A stretch of 64,000 nucleotides of DNA from Phorcus lineatus (GCA_921293015.1 OV121097.1:13393940-13457939), one strand, 5' to 3'; positions 1 through 20,594 are shown, numbered from the stretch's first letter. The notes: generated by a model not told the origin, from the sequence alone. Made by a program: numbers and translations.

Positions 1-75
1 TCCACACAAAAATAAGTACACAAAAACAGAGTTCACTCTTAAACTTCTAATAACTAACGGTCATGTTACAATATC

Positions 76-236
76 GATAAATAGTTGCGTTTGTAAAATT
101 TCCGGGATTCATTGTTATTCAGCGCCCGCAAATTTAAGCGTTTAAAACCTCCGGCTATCACTGTCGGTTTAAAACTAAATTTGTGGGTGTTGAATAACAA
201 TGAATCCCGGAAATTTTACAAACGCAACTATTTATC
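76..236. repeat. Palindromic MITE-like insertion
   Basis: Positions 76-121 are the reverse complement of 190-236, and the spacer continues the pairing with mismatches, so almost all 161 bp folds into one hairpin. The right arm abuts the LINE-derived reading frame that follows, so it probably inserted in or beside that LINE relic. No transposase is encoded and no clear target duplication was seen. Confidence 0.6.
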
Positions 237-1060
237 TTCTAATTGTAACAGCATCCTTTCATGCCTAAGTTCTTATCTCATTGACAAGCTTCAGAAGATT
301 CAAAATACATCAGCTCGCATTATCAGCAGAGTTTCTAAAAGGACCCACATGACACCTGTGTTGAAGGAACTGCATTGGCTACCTGTAAAGGCCAGAATTA
401 ACTTCAAGATCCTTTGCCTAACGTACAAGTGCCTCAATGGCTTGGCTCCTACTTACTTGAAGAATATCCTTCATCCCTATGTGCTACATCAGCATATTTG
501 TCTCAGCCAAGCTCCATCATATACCCTGATATCCTTCGGCCTAAAACGCTCGTATCCCTATATGTAGCAAGTCAATGAAATGACTTGCATTCAGCAATTG
601 CGGCACAACCCGGATGAGAATTCAAACAAATGTCAATGTAGACTATGAATAGCCATGAGTACCCAGCCATAAGCGATAAGAGCGATTTAGGCCGAAGGTT
701 ATCAGGGTATATGATGGAGCTAGGCGGAGACAAATACGCTAATGTAGCAGGATGGCACGCAGCTTGCGTTCTAACTCACAAAACCTAGAGGTGCCATCCT
801 ACAAACTTCAATCTTTTCGCTATCGATCATTCTCCCACTCAGCAGCTGTCCTCTGGAACTCTCTCCCTAGTGATGTTAAAAACTCTGTTACAATTACCAT
901 GTTAAAATCAAGACTGAAAACCCATCTCTTTTCAGCATATTTCTAATAATCTTATTATCAACTGTAAATAATGCACTAGCTGTAAATATCCTGTAGCACA
1001 ATCCCTAGGGCCTGGAAGAGGCGTGTTATAAATATGTATTTATTATTATTATTATTATAA
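237..1060 (+). mobile_element. L2/CR1-like LINE, 3' fragment
   Basis: Two separated open stretches encode the conserved C-terminus of L2-like reverse transcriptases: motifs such as LQKIQNTSARII, HWLPVKARI and LAPTYL lie before position 480, and RSLRSNSQ, FSHSAAVLWNSLP and LKTHLF after 752. The same motifs occur in the long LINE frame at 50.7-53.4 kb. The 3' end is an ATT microsatellite at about 1038-1060, typical of L2 tails. The frame is split by an inverted-repeat insertion (483-748). Only the 3' end is present, so this is a dead, 5'-truncated copy, probably inside an upstream intron of WDR47. Confidence 0.8.
483..748. repeat. MITE with ~66-bp terminal inverted repeats
   Basis: Positions 483-548 match the reverse complement of about 683-748 with a handful of mismatches. 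The termini are GCTACAT and ATGTAGC. The element interrupts the LINE frame exactly where the protein should run from the LAPTYL segment to the RSLRS segment, which fixes its limits. No coding capacity and no certain target duplication were seen. Confidence 0.75.
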
Positions 1061-1624
1061 TATTTGCCGAGCAAACATGGTTATAATGTCTTCTCATGTA
1101 TGTCATCATCTGACTTTTTTATTAAAGATTTGAAAGTGATATAGATGGAGTGGGCTGTCACCATATCTAAACCTTCGGGACTGGATAGAATATTGTTCTT
1201 TTACTAAAGTGGTGCAGAAAAGTCTCTTTGAACTTGTTTTGTGAAAGTTAATTACAGATATGATCCAATTCCAATTTGAACAGCAGGTTAGGAATAAAAT
1301 GTTAGATAATGAAAGACTACAGAATCGTAGACTTAATTGTGCGAAGAACAAGAAACAACACTGCCAGGCAGAAGTAAAGCATTATGATAGTAAAAGCATA
1401 AAGTCATAGCAAGGGAGAACTTTATTTCGTTAAAGAAATATTTCTATACAGAATGGATGTCATTATGTAAAATTGTTTAGAAATGTATTAATCTTCCATC
1501 GATGTAAAAGAGACAGGAAAACAAAATGGTATACCTCCAAATGCTGTCCTTACTTACATGCATGGTTATTTGATATCAACCTCTTGACTATATAGGTAAA
1601 TGATATTGTTGAAGTTTATGAAGC

Positions 1625-2690
1625 CACATGACCCATGAGGTACAGCCACTGTAATATTTGTGTACACAATGCATGACTCTCCAATGTTATTCTAGGTGAG
1701 TCACATGGGAATATTGTCACCTATGCTATAGGCTGTAGCTGTCCTGGGAGCTTGAATAGAGGCTTGTGAGTCCATACAGACTTGTCCCACTGTTAGTTTG
1801 TTGCTAGACTGTCACTGAGTCTCTGATGGTGATATATGCCAATATTTTGGATTTTGATTCACTAAGTACCACTAACATATATATGTATTAGAGTGGTATT
1901 TCTTGTCCCTGAAATAGTCATTCACACTGTTGTTTGTAACTGTCGTTAGCCTTGGATGGTATGATAATGTTTAGGATTCTGATTTTCATTCATAAAGAAT
2001 TTAACATATGTGTATTGTGGTGCAATTTGTGGTCCCTGAGGTACAGTCATTCACAATGTTGTTCAAGACTGTCATTTAGTCTCTGATAGTGTTGTGATAT
2101 ATGCCAATGTTAGGGATGCTGAATTTTCATTCAAGTACTACCACTAAGTTATTTGTATTGGAGTGGTATTTCTGGTCCATAAGATACAGCCATTCAAACT
2201 GTTGATCTAAACCGTCATTTAGCCTTCGATGGTATGATAATGTTAGGGATGCTGATTTTGATTTAATAAATACTTTAGCATATGTGTATTGTGGTGGTAT
2301 TTGTGGTCCCTATAAGATACACCCATTCAAATTGTTGATCTAAACTGTCATCTAGCCTTAGATGGTATGATAATGTTTAGGATTCTGATTTTGATTCAAA
2401 AAATAATTTAACATAAGTGTATTGTGGTGGTATTTGTAGTTCCTGAGGTACAGTCATTCACACTGTTGTTCAAAACTCATTTAGTCTCTGATGGTGTTCA
2501 GATATATGCCAATGTTTAAGAAGATGATTTTAATTGAATAACTCCTTATAACATATGTGTATCAGAGTGGTATTTCTGGTGTCTTAGATACAGTCATTCA
2601 CACTGTTGTTCCAAACTGTAGTTTAGCCTTGAATAGTGTTCAGATATATGCAAATGTTTTAGAAGGTGATTTTGACAGAATAACTACTTA
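1625..2690. repeat. Degenerate tandem array, ~130-143 bp period
   Basis: A unit containing a 'cagtcattcacactgttg' core recurs at about 1919, 2048, 2191, 2323, 2455 and 2595, with diverged units before it near 1640 and 1773. Each unit also carries 'ggtatttctggtcc'-like and 'gatatatgccaatgtt'-like blocks. Spacing is 129-143 bp. The divergence suggests an old satellite-like expansion. Confidence 0.7.
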
Positions 2691-4618
2691 AAACATGAAT
2701 TATTGAGAAATTTATTCTGGAAAAAAAGAGCCTATTGTTCAAGTCGCTGAAGCTGTTGACTATTAGAAAATGTTATGGGATGGTGATATAGTATTTTCTC
2801 ATGATGTAGATATCTTTGTTTTTGTGGGATAGTGTAGGTTAATGTTTTAATCGTTTACCATTGTAAATCAAATTAGTGCTATGAATTCCACATCAATACT
2901 TACATGTTTTCTATCTCTTGAAGTATTTTTAAAAATATATTTCTTGTAGTGAAAAAACTGAATAAGAAGCTTGTATGCCAGAGAACAATTTTGTTTGAAA
3001 GTTCCAGGCTTATATTATAGTAAAATAGTGAGACAGAGACTATGAGCAAGTCATGCTTGGTTGAGAGTAAGAGGGGTCTATTCAGTATAGAAAAATCACT
3101 GGTCGCCGCTAGTGCTTTGCAACTATCAATACCTTTATGTGTTTACTATCAACTGTTGTGTGGATTTATTTTGGATATTTCAAGTGTGGATTTATTTTGG
3201 ATATTTCAAGTGTGGATTTATGTGACAGTGTGTGTAGAATCATTATTTATTCAACCGAGTTCCAGTTTTGATTTTTTATATGGAGGATTTTGATGTGTTT
3301 GAAATTCTAAAGATATCACTTTCTTCATGGAGTCCTAAAAGACTGTTATGGTATTACTAGGTTATGTTACCATTTTAGCGAGGGTTATTTTTATTCCTCA
3401 AGGTCAATGAAGTTTTTATTGTCCATTTTTGAGAAATTTTTGTGCCTGATTTTTATTTGAAAAAGTTTATGTTAGTTTTTAAGTGTTTTGTTGGGATATC
3501 AGTGCAGTTTATTTGTATTTGTAAAATATAATGGATACACCTACAGTTCCTTACTCTATTGGCATAATGTGTTTTGATTCCTTCTAAACTATATCCAGAT
3601 TCTTTGTAACAGTGTCAATTTAAAAAGTGCACATTTTGAATCTGAAGTATTACTTGATTTGAATTTTGTTGTTGACATACATATCACATATTATTGATAT
3701 GTTCACCAGTTGTGTTTGAAGTAGTTATTTGGATGTGATATTTTCTGAGTCAAATTACAATAAAAACTAGGTTTTTCAGTGTGCTTGTGCCCCAACAGGA
3801 TATCTCGCATTACTGCTGCATAGGTCATGTGGAATAATCTTTTGTGAAGTTTAGTGTGTTTTTTCACTCTTGACATTTCCAAGTAAGATGTTATTTGACA
3901 TGCAGATTCAGGCAAGCTAAACGTTTGTATTTTGAAATTTGGATTCTGTCAAAGTTTGTTTTTTGTCTTGAAAAAATATTTTTTGTGATTTTGGGTCGGT
4001 TTATCCAACTGTTACATTAGTTTTGGCCTGATTCAACCTCCTTTTGCTGATCTTGGATTTAATCTTTTCAATATTACTCACAAATAATGAGAAAAATTCT
4101 TTTTCATTTTTAACTGTAGTCAATGGATAAGGGTGTCATATATTCATATGCCACATTACTTTGTATTAGTGGTTGTATAGCTTTTGACATAAGTGTTGTA
4201 GAAAGCCAAGAAAGTTTACTTATGAAATAGAGTTTCTTTGGAAATAATGTTACTTTGGAAAGTTCAGCAGTTGAAAAAAAGGTCATTGTGAACTTGAAGC
4301 TTTTATTTGATCAACCCTGAATGGAAATTTAGACTAAGGAGTAAAACAAAGATGGCGGCCAATAAGCCTACAAGTAAAACCAAGCCTGGTGGCAGACCTC
4401 CAATAAAACAGAAAGGACCGGTCATCATGGAGACTGTAGAATGGACTGTAATTATGTTTACTTTTATCATGTGAAAGAAGATTTTTTTATAGTAATTACC
4501 AGTAGACGTCATAATTAAACATCGGCATGTTTGAAATAATACCCATCTGACTGCTGTTAACCTGGTTAACTTTGCTAGAGAACAGTTTCTGCATGAGGTA
4601 CTTTTTCTACAGATGTAC

Positions 4619-4723
4619 AAGGGGAAGTCAATAAGTGCATGGCCTATATCAATAGTGACATCAACAATGATGTCTTCAGGGGTGTTTCAATACTCACTTC
4701 AAAGAACTTATTGACTCCCCCTT
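4619..4723. repeat. Small inverted-repeat element
   Basis: Positions 4619-4636 (AAGGGGAAGTCAATAAGT) are inverted at 4706-4723 with one mismatch. The 105-bp length and near-perfect ends suggest a MITE or a solo pair of transposon ends. No coding capacity. Confidence 0.55.
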
Positions 4724-5057
4724 CCTCATTTGTTTGTATCAGACCTCAGAATTCTGAAGTTTAGCAAAGTCTGATCTTGTCCTGTGCTTATAGATATTTA
4801 TAAGTTGAATACATGAAAACCAGATTGTAGTAGTTGCAGTAGTAGTTTCAATTAAGTAGTTGCTTGACAGATATCCTGCTTTCCTTGTATTCAATTTATC
4901 AATCTCTTTAATCACAGGACAAGAACAGACTTTGAACATTCTGTTGTCTTTCTCTCATTTAAACTTTCTTGGTGATTTGTCTTCCCTTTTCTCCTCTACT
5001 GACCTGCCAACTCTCTTTCTGATGGTAACATCCACATGTTGTTAATAATAGCTTTCT

Positions 5058-5361
5058 TGTACCATGCATATATCCATGACAGAGCATGCTCAAAGGGCAC
5101 AAATTCTTTTATTACCCCGAGGGAATAGTACTTCGATGCAGCCTATCAGGCGCTTTGCGTGACCTTGTAGGTTGATACCTTCTCTTGTTCAGGTACCCAA
5201 TTGTACAGCTATCTGAACTGAGTGCAGTGTGGATGAAGTGTCTTCCCAGGTACACAACACAAGACATGGCCCATGTTACAAATGCCTGGTGCCTCCACCG
5301 GGATTCGAACCCGGGCCATTGGCGTGTTAGGCCAGCATGCTAATCACTACACCAGTGGGCT
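5058..5361 (-). mobile_element. tRNA-Val-derived SINE
   Basis: Read on the minus strand, the right end is a tRNA-like head with an A box (GGTGTAGTGATTAGCATGC), an anticodon-loop segment CCTAACACG like tRNA-Val(AAC), and a B box GGTTCGAATCC (5297-5361). The body resembles the plus-strand copy at 16962-17282, including the 'ggtacctgaac' and 'tcgaagtaatattcc'-like blocks. It ends 90 bp upstream of a WDR47 exon, antisense to the gene. Confidence 0.85.
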
Positions 5362-5412
5362 GAAATGTTGCTGCTGACACATTAAACCCTACTCACTCAA
5401 TTAAAGTTATAG

Positions 5413-12915
<7,503 letters not shown>

Positions 12916-14450
12916 GTTGAGGTCAAGAGGTTAGGGGTCAAGGTCAAGGATTCATGCTGTTACTGATTTTCTTGTCAGTTTTATAGAGAAGGGTCATGGA
13001 CATAATAATTTGCAGTGTGACCCTTGCTGATATGTAAAGGTCATAGAGGTCAAGGCCATATTGATGTCAATTTACTGAGCAAGGTTAAGAGATTGAGCTC
13101 CTTTGTTGTCAATTTTTACTTGGTCACTAGATATTGTAAGCTTTTCACATTTGCTTTAGATCTTGATGTAACAAGTCAAGGTCACTTGCAGTCTAAGGTT
13201 CAAAGTTCAATTATATAGAAATAATTATTGTGTTAATGTGATTAATTACTGTTTTTGCCCTTTAACCTTGCTTTATGGGTTCATCTTTGTTCTTGTAAAT
13301 CAGTTCTGAAAAATGGTGATGACCTTTAGTTCAGAGTCAAAATTCTCTAAGTACTTTAACTCTATGATGAAATGACAATCACATTTTAAAGAGAACTTGT
13401 CATGAATGACATAAATTTCACATTATTATTGTATCAGATAACATAAAGTAGATTTTTAATTGTTGCTTTGCTATTTTGGGAACAAATGCACTGTCTCCAT
13501 CATCGTTCATAACAAAATTAGATTGAATATTTAGATTTTCATGGTAATCATAATATCGTTGATGAGGGATAATATTTTTGAAGTTAAAACATCAAAACTG
13601 AGTTTTGACCAAAGATACATTCAGTGTTAGTTCAAACACAACCGATGTTTCACTAGGTTATTTTGAGTTGAGTGATTATTTGTTGATTTCAGTTTGATAG
13701 AATTATGATTGTTTACAAAGAAAACTTTGTAATGATTGTTTCACATGTTCTCAATAGTTGTTGTGGATTTTTTTCATCCTCATATTTCTACAGGAATGAA
13801 TGCATGAATAATAGAATTGAGCAAACGTAGACAACATTATTCCAAAATATTCAATTATTTTTAACAAAAAGTTCTGACATTAAAAAAGAAATCTCTTGAC
13901 AAGATTCTATTATAACATGGTTTATTTTACCTTTACCATGTTCGAATATTCTTTTATATTAAAACATCAAATTTAAGTAGTGAATCAGATATTTAATTGA
14001 TATTTAATGCTAAAAGCAAAATAGAATATTAACAAATGTTGAAATCAGATTTAAGTCAAGTCTTACTTTAAGGAGATAGTTAAGCCATGATAATAATCCA
14101 GTTTACAATAATTCACTGTAATCAAAGTAATTGTGCAAATTATAATGGATGGAGAGATTTATGATGATCCACACACACCATGACACAAGGCATCTGTATT
14201 TATAAGCACTCCCAGTGTTGTGTTATAAAGGTGTGTTTCCTGGTGTATCTCATCACACATACTCTTTTTGGCATTACACAATGCCCCCATGTACATGTGT
14301 ATTTATCTGGTAGAATAGTATTTATTGACACTGTCTCCTAGGCGCTTCAACTTCCCTGGAAGATAAGATCTAGTACATTATCATTGTACAACATTGTATT
14401 GACTTTTAAATTTTTCTACAGTTATCCAATAAAGAAACATACCCTGTTCA
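12916..14450 (+). other. Probable WDR47 3' UTR and downstream
   Basis: Non-coding sequence directly after the TAG. A canonical AATAAA appears at 14428-14433, the first strong one noticed after the stop, giving a possible 3' UTR of about 1.5 kb. Only the stop and the signal are seen; the transcript end is inferred. Confidence 0.35.
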
Positions 14451-16961
14451 ACACAATTTTCATTTACGGGGTACTTTCTTTATTGGTTAAGTGTAAATGT
14501 TCAAAATACTTATGTAATACTAATCATGTGATACTGAATGTTGTATTAATGTCCTGCTATTCTTATTATTGATATAAGTGATATTAGACTGTAGAACATA
14601 ATTTTCTTAGGTCCATTACTATTCAACAAGAAGTCAAACAATCTTATCGAATTAAGAATCATTTAATTCATTTACTTGGTCAAAATAATGTATTGAAAGT
14701 AAGCTCAGATACGGTTTAAGGGTTAGCTATAATGAAAATAAATTATTCTTTTTTTTTGTGTGAAAAAAGAGGATTGTTTGCATTATTTCATAATAGATTG
14801 CATGCTTTATTTATGAAATCTACTATTTGTTGGATGAAAAAATTTGTGGGTTGAATGGACTGGTTATTAGATTCTTTCTACTTATCTAAAAACAAAGCTT
14901 TGTGATCAGAAGTCTAAAATTGTTTATTATTTTCTTACAAGGTACAAATTTGATTTTGATTTAAGATAAATTCCTTTTTTTCAAGATGTTCAAGTTATAT
15001 TTGTATGTCATTCAAGCCCTTATAAATTCATTGACAGCTTTTATGGAATTTACTTCAGAAGCTCTTTTTGGTTTTGCTTAAAATCAATTTCAATTTCATT
15101 TTAAGCTTAACAACAATGTTATGATTTCTGACTTGTAATGAACAACAATTGCTTATTTTGATAAGGAATTATAAAGCCTGAAAATGTATTTTTCATTGAA
15201 AAAGACTTTTGTCAAAGGATGTTGGAACAACAGAGTTGACGAAGTATGAATATCTTTCGTTTGTTTTAAGATATTGTTTTGATATGCATAAACATAAGCT
15301 TTTATTTGCATAGTAATTCACATGTGCCAAATAGAATTAACGTGAAAAGTGGTTGAAAATTTCATTATATTGTATTAAATTGTACTTATTGTACATTGAT
15401 AAGCTACTCTGAATTAGGTAGATGATGAAAGATTGAAATCAATAATTACTTGTCCAACTTTTCTCTAAGTTTTATGATTTATAATTATAAAAGTTGATGG
15501 ACAAAGGGGTTTAAGTCTGTCATATCAACAAGACATAAGTAGTGCCCATTTTCAATACTAGTTTATTAAAATAATCGGTGAAAGTGTGATTAATGTCTCC
15601 CTGCATATACGATTTCAGATTGTTATTGGTTGCAAAAATGGAATATCTCGGTGACATTTCTGTTCTCATGTCATCGCATTTTGCCCAGGTATATCAATAT
15701 AATTGAAAAATGTACGGGGTAGATATGATATCATGAGAATTTGTGTATGACTATGAATCCATCTCCTTAAGTTTCCAATCTCACCTCCCTTATTGGTCTT
15801 CAATTGAACTTTTCACAGATTTTACTAAATGGTCTCTCAAAATTTGTTTTGTAAATTAACAATTATAGTGTATGATGATTATAAATGTTCACTGTAAAAT
15901 ATACTGACCATGGAATTAGCAGGCATTAAGAAATATTGTTTTTCCTGTAAGGGAGACAACTCAAGGGATAAGCAACAACTGCATACCACTAAAAATCATT
16001 TTAACTCTTGCTCAAAGCTTGAGGAATATCATGATTCTATTTCAAATTCATGTTGTTCCATGAACCAAATTTTCAAACCATATATCTGATTATCATCATC
16101 AGAAAAGTGAAGATTTAATTATTATTATTGCTGCAGGATATTTGTTGTTTGACAAGTCAGTATTTATCGATACTTCTGATGTGTTGTGACATACTCTCCT
16201 TTATTGAAGTATTTTTTGTTTTGATGCCCATATATGTATTATCGTTTGATATTATGCTTATGTTTATCTGCTTAACCATGTAGTTTATGCAAAACTGGTA
16301 TTTACTTTATGTTAAAACTAATAATGTCCTTTAATTTGAATCTGTATCATTATGAATGATTGACTTTAAAATATTATCTTTAATGCAAATTAAGATTCAA
16401 ATTATTGTCTCTAATAGATACTAATAATGTTTCAAATAAATTTCTAATCCAACTATCAGTGATACCGTAATAACTCTTAATTTTCCATTATACATTTAAA
16501 TATTATGAATGAATAACCTATTAACATGAAAACTGTTTGTTGTGATCAGAAACAATTTTTCATGTGGCGTAAATTTTATTCCCTATGTGAGTGAAATATG
16601 TGATGCGTTATGATCTCTACTGCCAGTTTAATTGCATGACATTTTTTGCTTTTATTGTTTTCTCGAGTATTTTTTGATTCATTGAATTTTTAACTTCATT
16701 TTCTGTAAGCACTGAAATAAGATTTACAAAATTGAAATGAAATTTAGTAATATTGGATCCAAACTTATTCATTATATGTAATAACTGAATTATTGTAAAA
16801 ATAATTATATCAAAATATAGATATTTATGTTAGTATAAGAGTTTTCTTGGTAAAGAAGAATAAATCGATTGTTATAAAACAAAATTTCCTTTGATAAGTG
16901 CCAGAGAAGTAATATTCTCTTTTTATAGTTATAGAAGATAGGACACTTTAAACAATATAGA
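14451..16961. other. AT-rich intergenic DNA
   Basis: No gene, long open frame or clear repeat boundary was recognised. Base composition is strongly A+T rich with many short homopolymer runs. Confidence 0.5.
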
Positions 16962-17282
16962 GCACAAGGGTGTAGTCGTTAACATGCTGGCCTCTCACGC
17001 CAATGGCCTGGGTTCGAATCCCAATGAAGACACCAAACATTTGTGACCTGGGACTTGTACTGTGTTGTGTCCCAAAGCAAGACATTTAATTCAAATTGCA
17101 CTCAGTCCAACAAGCTGTACAAATGGGTACCTGAACACAGGAAAGTATGGACCTACATGGTCCCTTGAAACGCTTAAATGGCTGCATCGAAGTAATATTC
17201 CTTCGGGGTAATAATATATTTTATGATCTTTGAACATGCTTTTGCATGGAAAATGCACTATATAAATGGATTATTATTATTG
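16962..17282 (+). mobile_element. tRNA-derived SINE, plus-strand copy
   Basis: The tRNA-like head has an A box (GGGTGTAGTCGTTAACATGC) and a B box (GGTTCGAATCC) at about 17011-17021. A ~200-bp body is shared with the minus-strand copy at 5058-5361, and the end is 'tataaatgg' followed by ATT repeats. The anticodon-loop region reads CCTCTCACG, differing from the tRNA-Val-like loop of the other copy. Confidence 0.85.
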
Positions 17283-17677
17283 TCATTGGTATCTCCTCAC
17301 TGATTATTGAGCAAACAAGAGCATGTAGCCCTCTCCTTTAACTTCACAGTTATCACAAAACATAAAAAATTTGCACTCTTATGGCATATTTTCTTGACCC
17401 GAGATCTAACTCATTATATGCAAATTAGCTATTGCTTTTGAGACCCTGGGTCAAGGGCTTCTTGATTCTTGAGAATATAGTTTAGTTCAAGAAAACATAG
17501 TCATTAGTAATTACATCATATCATTTCAGAGGTTTGTCGTTTTGGATACTGTTAAAAGCATTTGTAATACACATACTGAATGATATGAGGACGGGTGGAT
17601 TGTAAACCACTTAGTGACGGGTTGAATAATCTTTTTTATCGCCAAATGGTCAATTCACTAATTGGCCATGTTATGAA

Positions 17678-18464
17678 CTTAAACGGCCAGTTCGATTACG
17701 TTTTCAGCGATAAGCTTATGCTGCTAACGAAGCTATTTTTAGATACAGTGCGTCAGCAGTTAAGTAGATCTATAAATAGAATGAGAAAAGTCCCTTCCCA
17801 TAATGCAACGCTGCATGTTTTCACAACATGGCGACAATCACGTTTGTTGTCGTCTCGCAGGCGAATTTCCATCGTACTTTCGCGGTCGCCCTCGACTTCG
17901 CACAACTTCACTCATAGTAAAACTCTTCTTTTTTAAGAAAGATATCTAAGTTACTTCACATAAAGTTTTTAATGTACGGAAAACTGCAGCACTGTGAGTA
18001 ATTTGGAGTGCGATAGTCTGGACGAATCTTTGTTTATATTGGGAAGCCGGAGCGAAGCCACTTTTCTCCTCAGTGTCATATTGATTGAGCTTAGCCATTT
18101 GAGATGTCATAATTAGTTATGCAAACATTATTTACATTATTAATCCCCAACAATCAAAACATCCAAGTAACTACAAGGTTACTACAACGCAGATCAATCA
18201 TGCAGCGGACAACAATCTAATGGCCGCCATGATCGCAATAGAGTTAAGCCCCTTGGTAGTGCTGGTCAGTGGCTTCGATTGTTTTCGCTATTTTTTTCAG
18301 TTTGAAGGACGGATTACAACTAATTACCAAACATGAAAAAGTTGTAAACACAGAAAATAGAAAACAAATCGAATATATAAAAAAGTTACGTGTCGCGTGC
18401 AAAAGGGAATTCCCTCCCGAATATTTGTGGAACAGAAAATACCCGGTCGAACTGGCCGTTTAAG
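17678..18464. mobile_element. Element bounded by 18-bp perfect inverted repeats
   Basis: CTTAAACGGCCAGTTCGA at 17678-17695 is inverted exactly at 18447-18464. The 787-bp interior is richer in CpG than its surroundings. It has a short frame at 18269-18463 ending inside the right repeat, containing ACKREFPPEYLWNRKYPVEL, which I do not recognise. Possibly a DNA transposon fragment or a degraded exon-bearing element. No clear target duplication. Confidence 0.45.
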
Positions 18465-18895
18465 TCTCAGGATTAATTTACGTCAAGCAAATTTAACTGC
18501 CTATTGTCTTAAAAAGGGACGAGTCCATGCCTTTGTAATTAACGTTTTGGCAAGTCAGTAAAATCAGAAAGTTAATTCCCTTGAACTTATAATTTACCAT
18601 CTGAATGAATTTGTATCCTGCAAGAATCGATGTTTTGTAACTATCGAACAGGGTTTTTATAATCAGGGGCTGTGTCTCAATGTGCAGAAGGTTTGGCTGA
18701 AGCTCCTAACATTGTCTTCTGTGGTTTTCAAGTATAGAAGTTGTCCAATTCAGTAAAAGTCTGTGTAGAACCTTCTTCTGATTAAGAAGTCTGACATGAA
18801 AATAAAAACACTGACACTTATCGAAGGAAAATTGATAAAATACAGTCTCATTAAAATAAAATCTAAAGTTGTAGCACTGTGTTACGCATATTATA
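18465..18895. other. Intergenic DNA, nothing recognised
   Basis: No gene or repeat identified between two inverted-repeat elements. Confidence 0.4.
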
Positions 18896-20220
18896 GATCT
18901 CACTAGGCTCCATTACTCAAGCCGTCAGGTTAACCTTTGCTTCTTTTTGACCTCTAAATCCCATTGGCTTGTCGCAAATACCCTAGCTCCAGACAGCGAG
19001 TATCCGCTCCGTGACGTCACTAATATACTCGCTGCCATCAGAAGGCTTCAAGGTGAAAAAGCTCTAACACAGCGCGTGCAACCAACGATTGATGTCACGC
19101 TCTAAAAGTGAAGCTCCTAACTCATAGGATTCACAATGCAACTCCGAACAACGACTCAAGAAATGAGTACGGCAAACGAAACGTTTTGTTATTTTATTAA
19201 GTTTTCTCTGATTTGTTGAAACATAACAAATTGTCCACCATATACTCATCAAATTAAATATTATATTTGAAGCAAATTACACCAATTTTGGTAATAATCA
19301 TAGAATTTCATACGCGTAACGCTTAAAACATACTCTCGAACCAAGTTATTTGTATATAAACTAACAATTTGGTTCGTGACTATCGATGACGTCAATTTCG
19401 ATTGTTGTCAAGATTCTTGACAACAATGCCCCCGCAAGTGAAGGCAGGGCAACTACCGTAGAGGTACTCGAAGGGAAGGCGCCCTGACTTGGAGGTTGGC
19501 AAATACCTTCAAGCAATCACAATGAGCGCCTCTTGATGGCCTTCTATGAGCTTGCTAATAACTCCGCAAATTGAAGTTGAAACTCTTATAATTTTTCCAT
19601 TTAACAAATAATAAGTTGAAGTTATTTTCATATGTGTTTTATTTGATAAATTACCCAGCAGAATTAGTAACAACATGTCAGTCTTTGACGAAACAAGGGT
19701 CAATCTCATTAGCATATGTACGTCGCATATGACTAATATATAATGATCAAGAAACGTCTTATTGGTATTTGTACTTGTTACAATGGTTTTCGTTTTTCAA
19801 CATGTTTATGGTTAATTTGTTTCATGAAATCAAAAATTATTCAACGATTTCTACAAACTAGAAGAAATGTTTATTCAACGTATCTGTTTCCAGAAACAGC
19901 ATTTTTGATTAGCACAGTCTACTAATGCATTACGTTGAGGTCTGCAGAGTTAGTTTGCGAATTGTAACTCCATATCTTTCGATTTGACCTTTTTTTCCAA
20001 CAAACCGAGTAGGGTAAATTGAAAATACATGAAATACATTCATTCGAATATTCGGGTAGTTCGACATTCGGAAAACAGTCGGAAATGTTCAATGTCCGAA
20101 TTTCCAATTTCCGAGTGCTAAAAAGCGTACAAGCGAATACGGGGCGAACTCGCTGATTGGCTGATTCGAATTATGTCAGAGGCAAACCTGACGGCTCGCA
20201 TAACAGGGCCTGGTGAGATC
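18896..20220. mobile_element. 1.3-kb non-autonomous TIR element, TA target
   Basis: Termini GATCTCACTAGGC (18896) and the inverse of GATCTCACCAGGC (ending 20220) continue into a second inverted block, GCCGTCAGGTT at about 18930 versus AACCTGACGGC at about 20185. Both ends are flanked by TA, as for Tc1/mariner-like insertion. The interior has no transposase-like frame. It includes a 12-bp-arm palindrome centred near 19413 (ATTGTTGTCAAG to CTTGACAACAAT). Confidence 0.6.
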
Positions 20221-20594
20221 TACACGGGTAATGTAGTGGAGCATTTTAGATTTCACTTTAATGAGATTGGATAAAATATGCACTTGTGTAATGAAAAGTT
20301 TTATTCAAAATGTTCGAGTTTGAGATATTCCTAGTTAAAATGCTTAACCTTTAGGCTTGTTTGCTACGTGTTACACCATGTATCTAGTCAGTTAGATTTA
20401 TCCATGCTAATAAAATCATCTGTGAAAATATTGGGTCTTTTTTTCCAATTCTTAAGGTAAAGGACCTTCAAGTTTTGGACGTCATCTTGTAATGCAGCAC
20501 CATGACACATTTGCACCCAACACAGTCCTGGCAAATAACTGCAAAAGGCAGAGACTGCACCTTAAACCTGAAGTCTCGGAAAATGATTACTAGA

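Larger units (their letters stand above)
1061..5057. other. Probable upstream intron of WDR47, no exon seen
   Basis: AT-rich sequence between the LINE relic and the SINE. No segment translates to the LisH/CTLH or linker parts expected upstream in WDR47. It contains a degenerate tandem array (1625-2690), a short direct duplication around 3154-3215, and a small inverted-repeat element (4619-4723). Intron status is inferred from the first visible exon starting mid-protein at 5452. Confidence 0.5.

Noticed and set aside
3042-3293. 83-codon frame as a WDR47 exon
   Set aside because: No similarity to LisH, CTLH or WD40 parts, and it includes a short direct duplication of non-coding type.
17595-17936. 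113-codon frame as a gene
   Set aside because: Spans the left inverted repeat of the 17678-18464 element, with no recognised motif.
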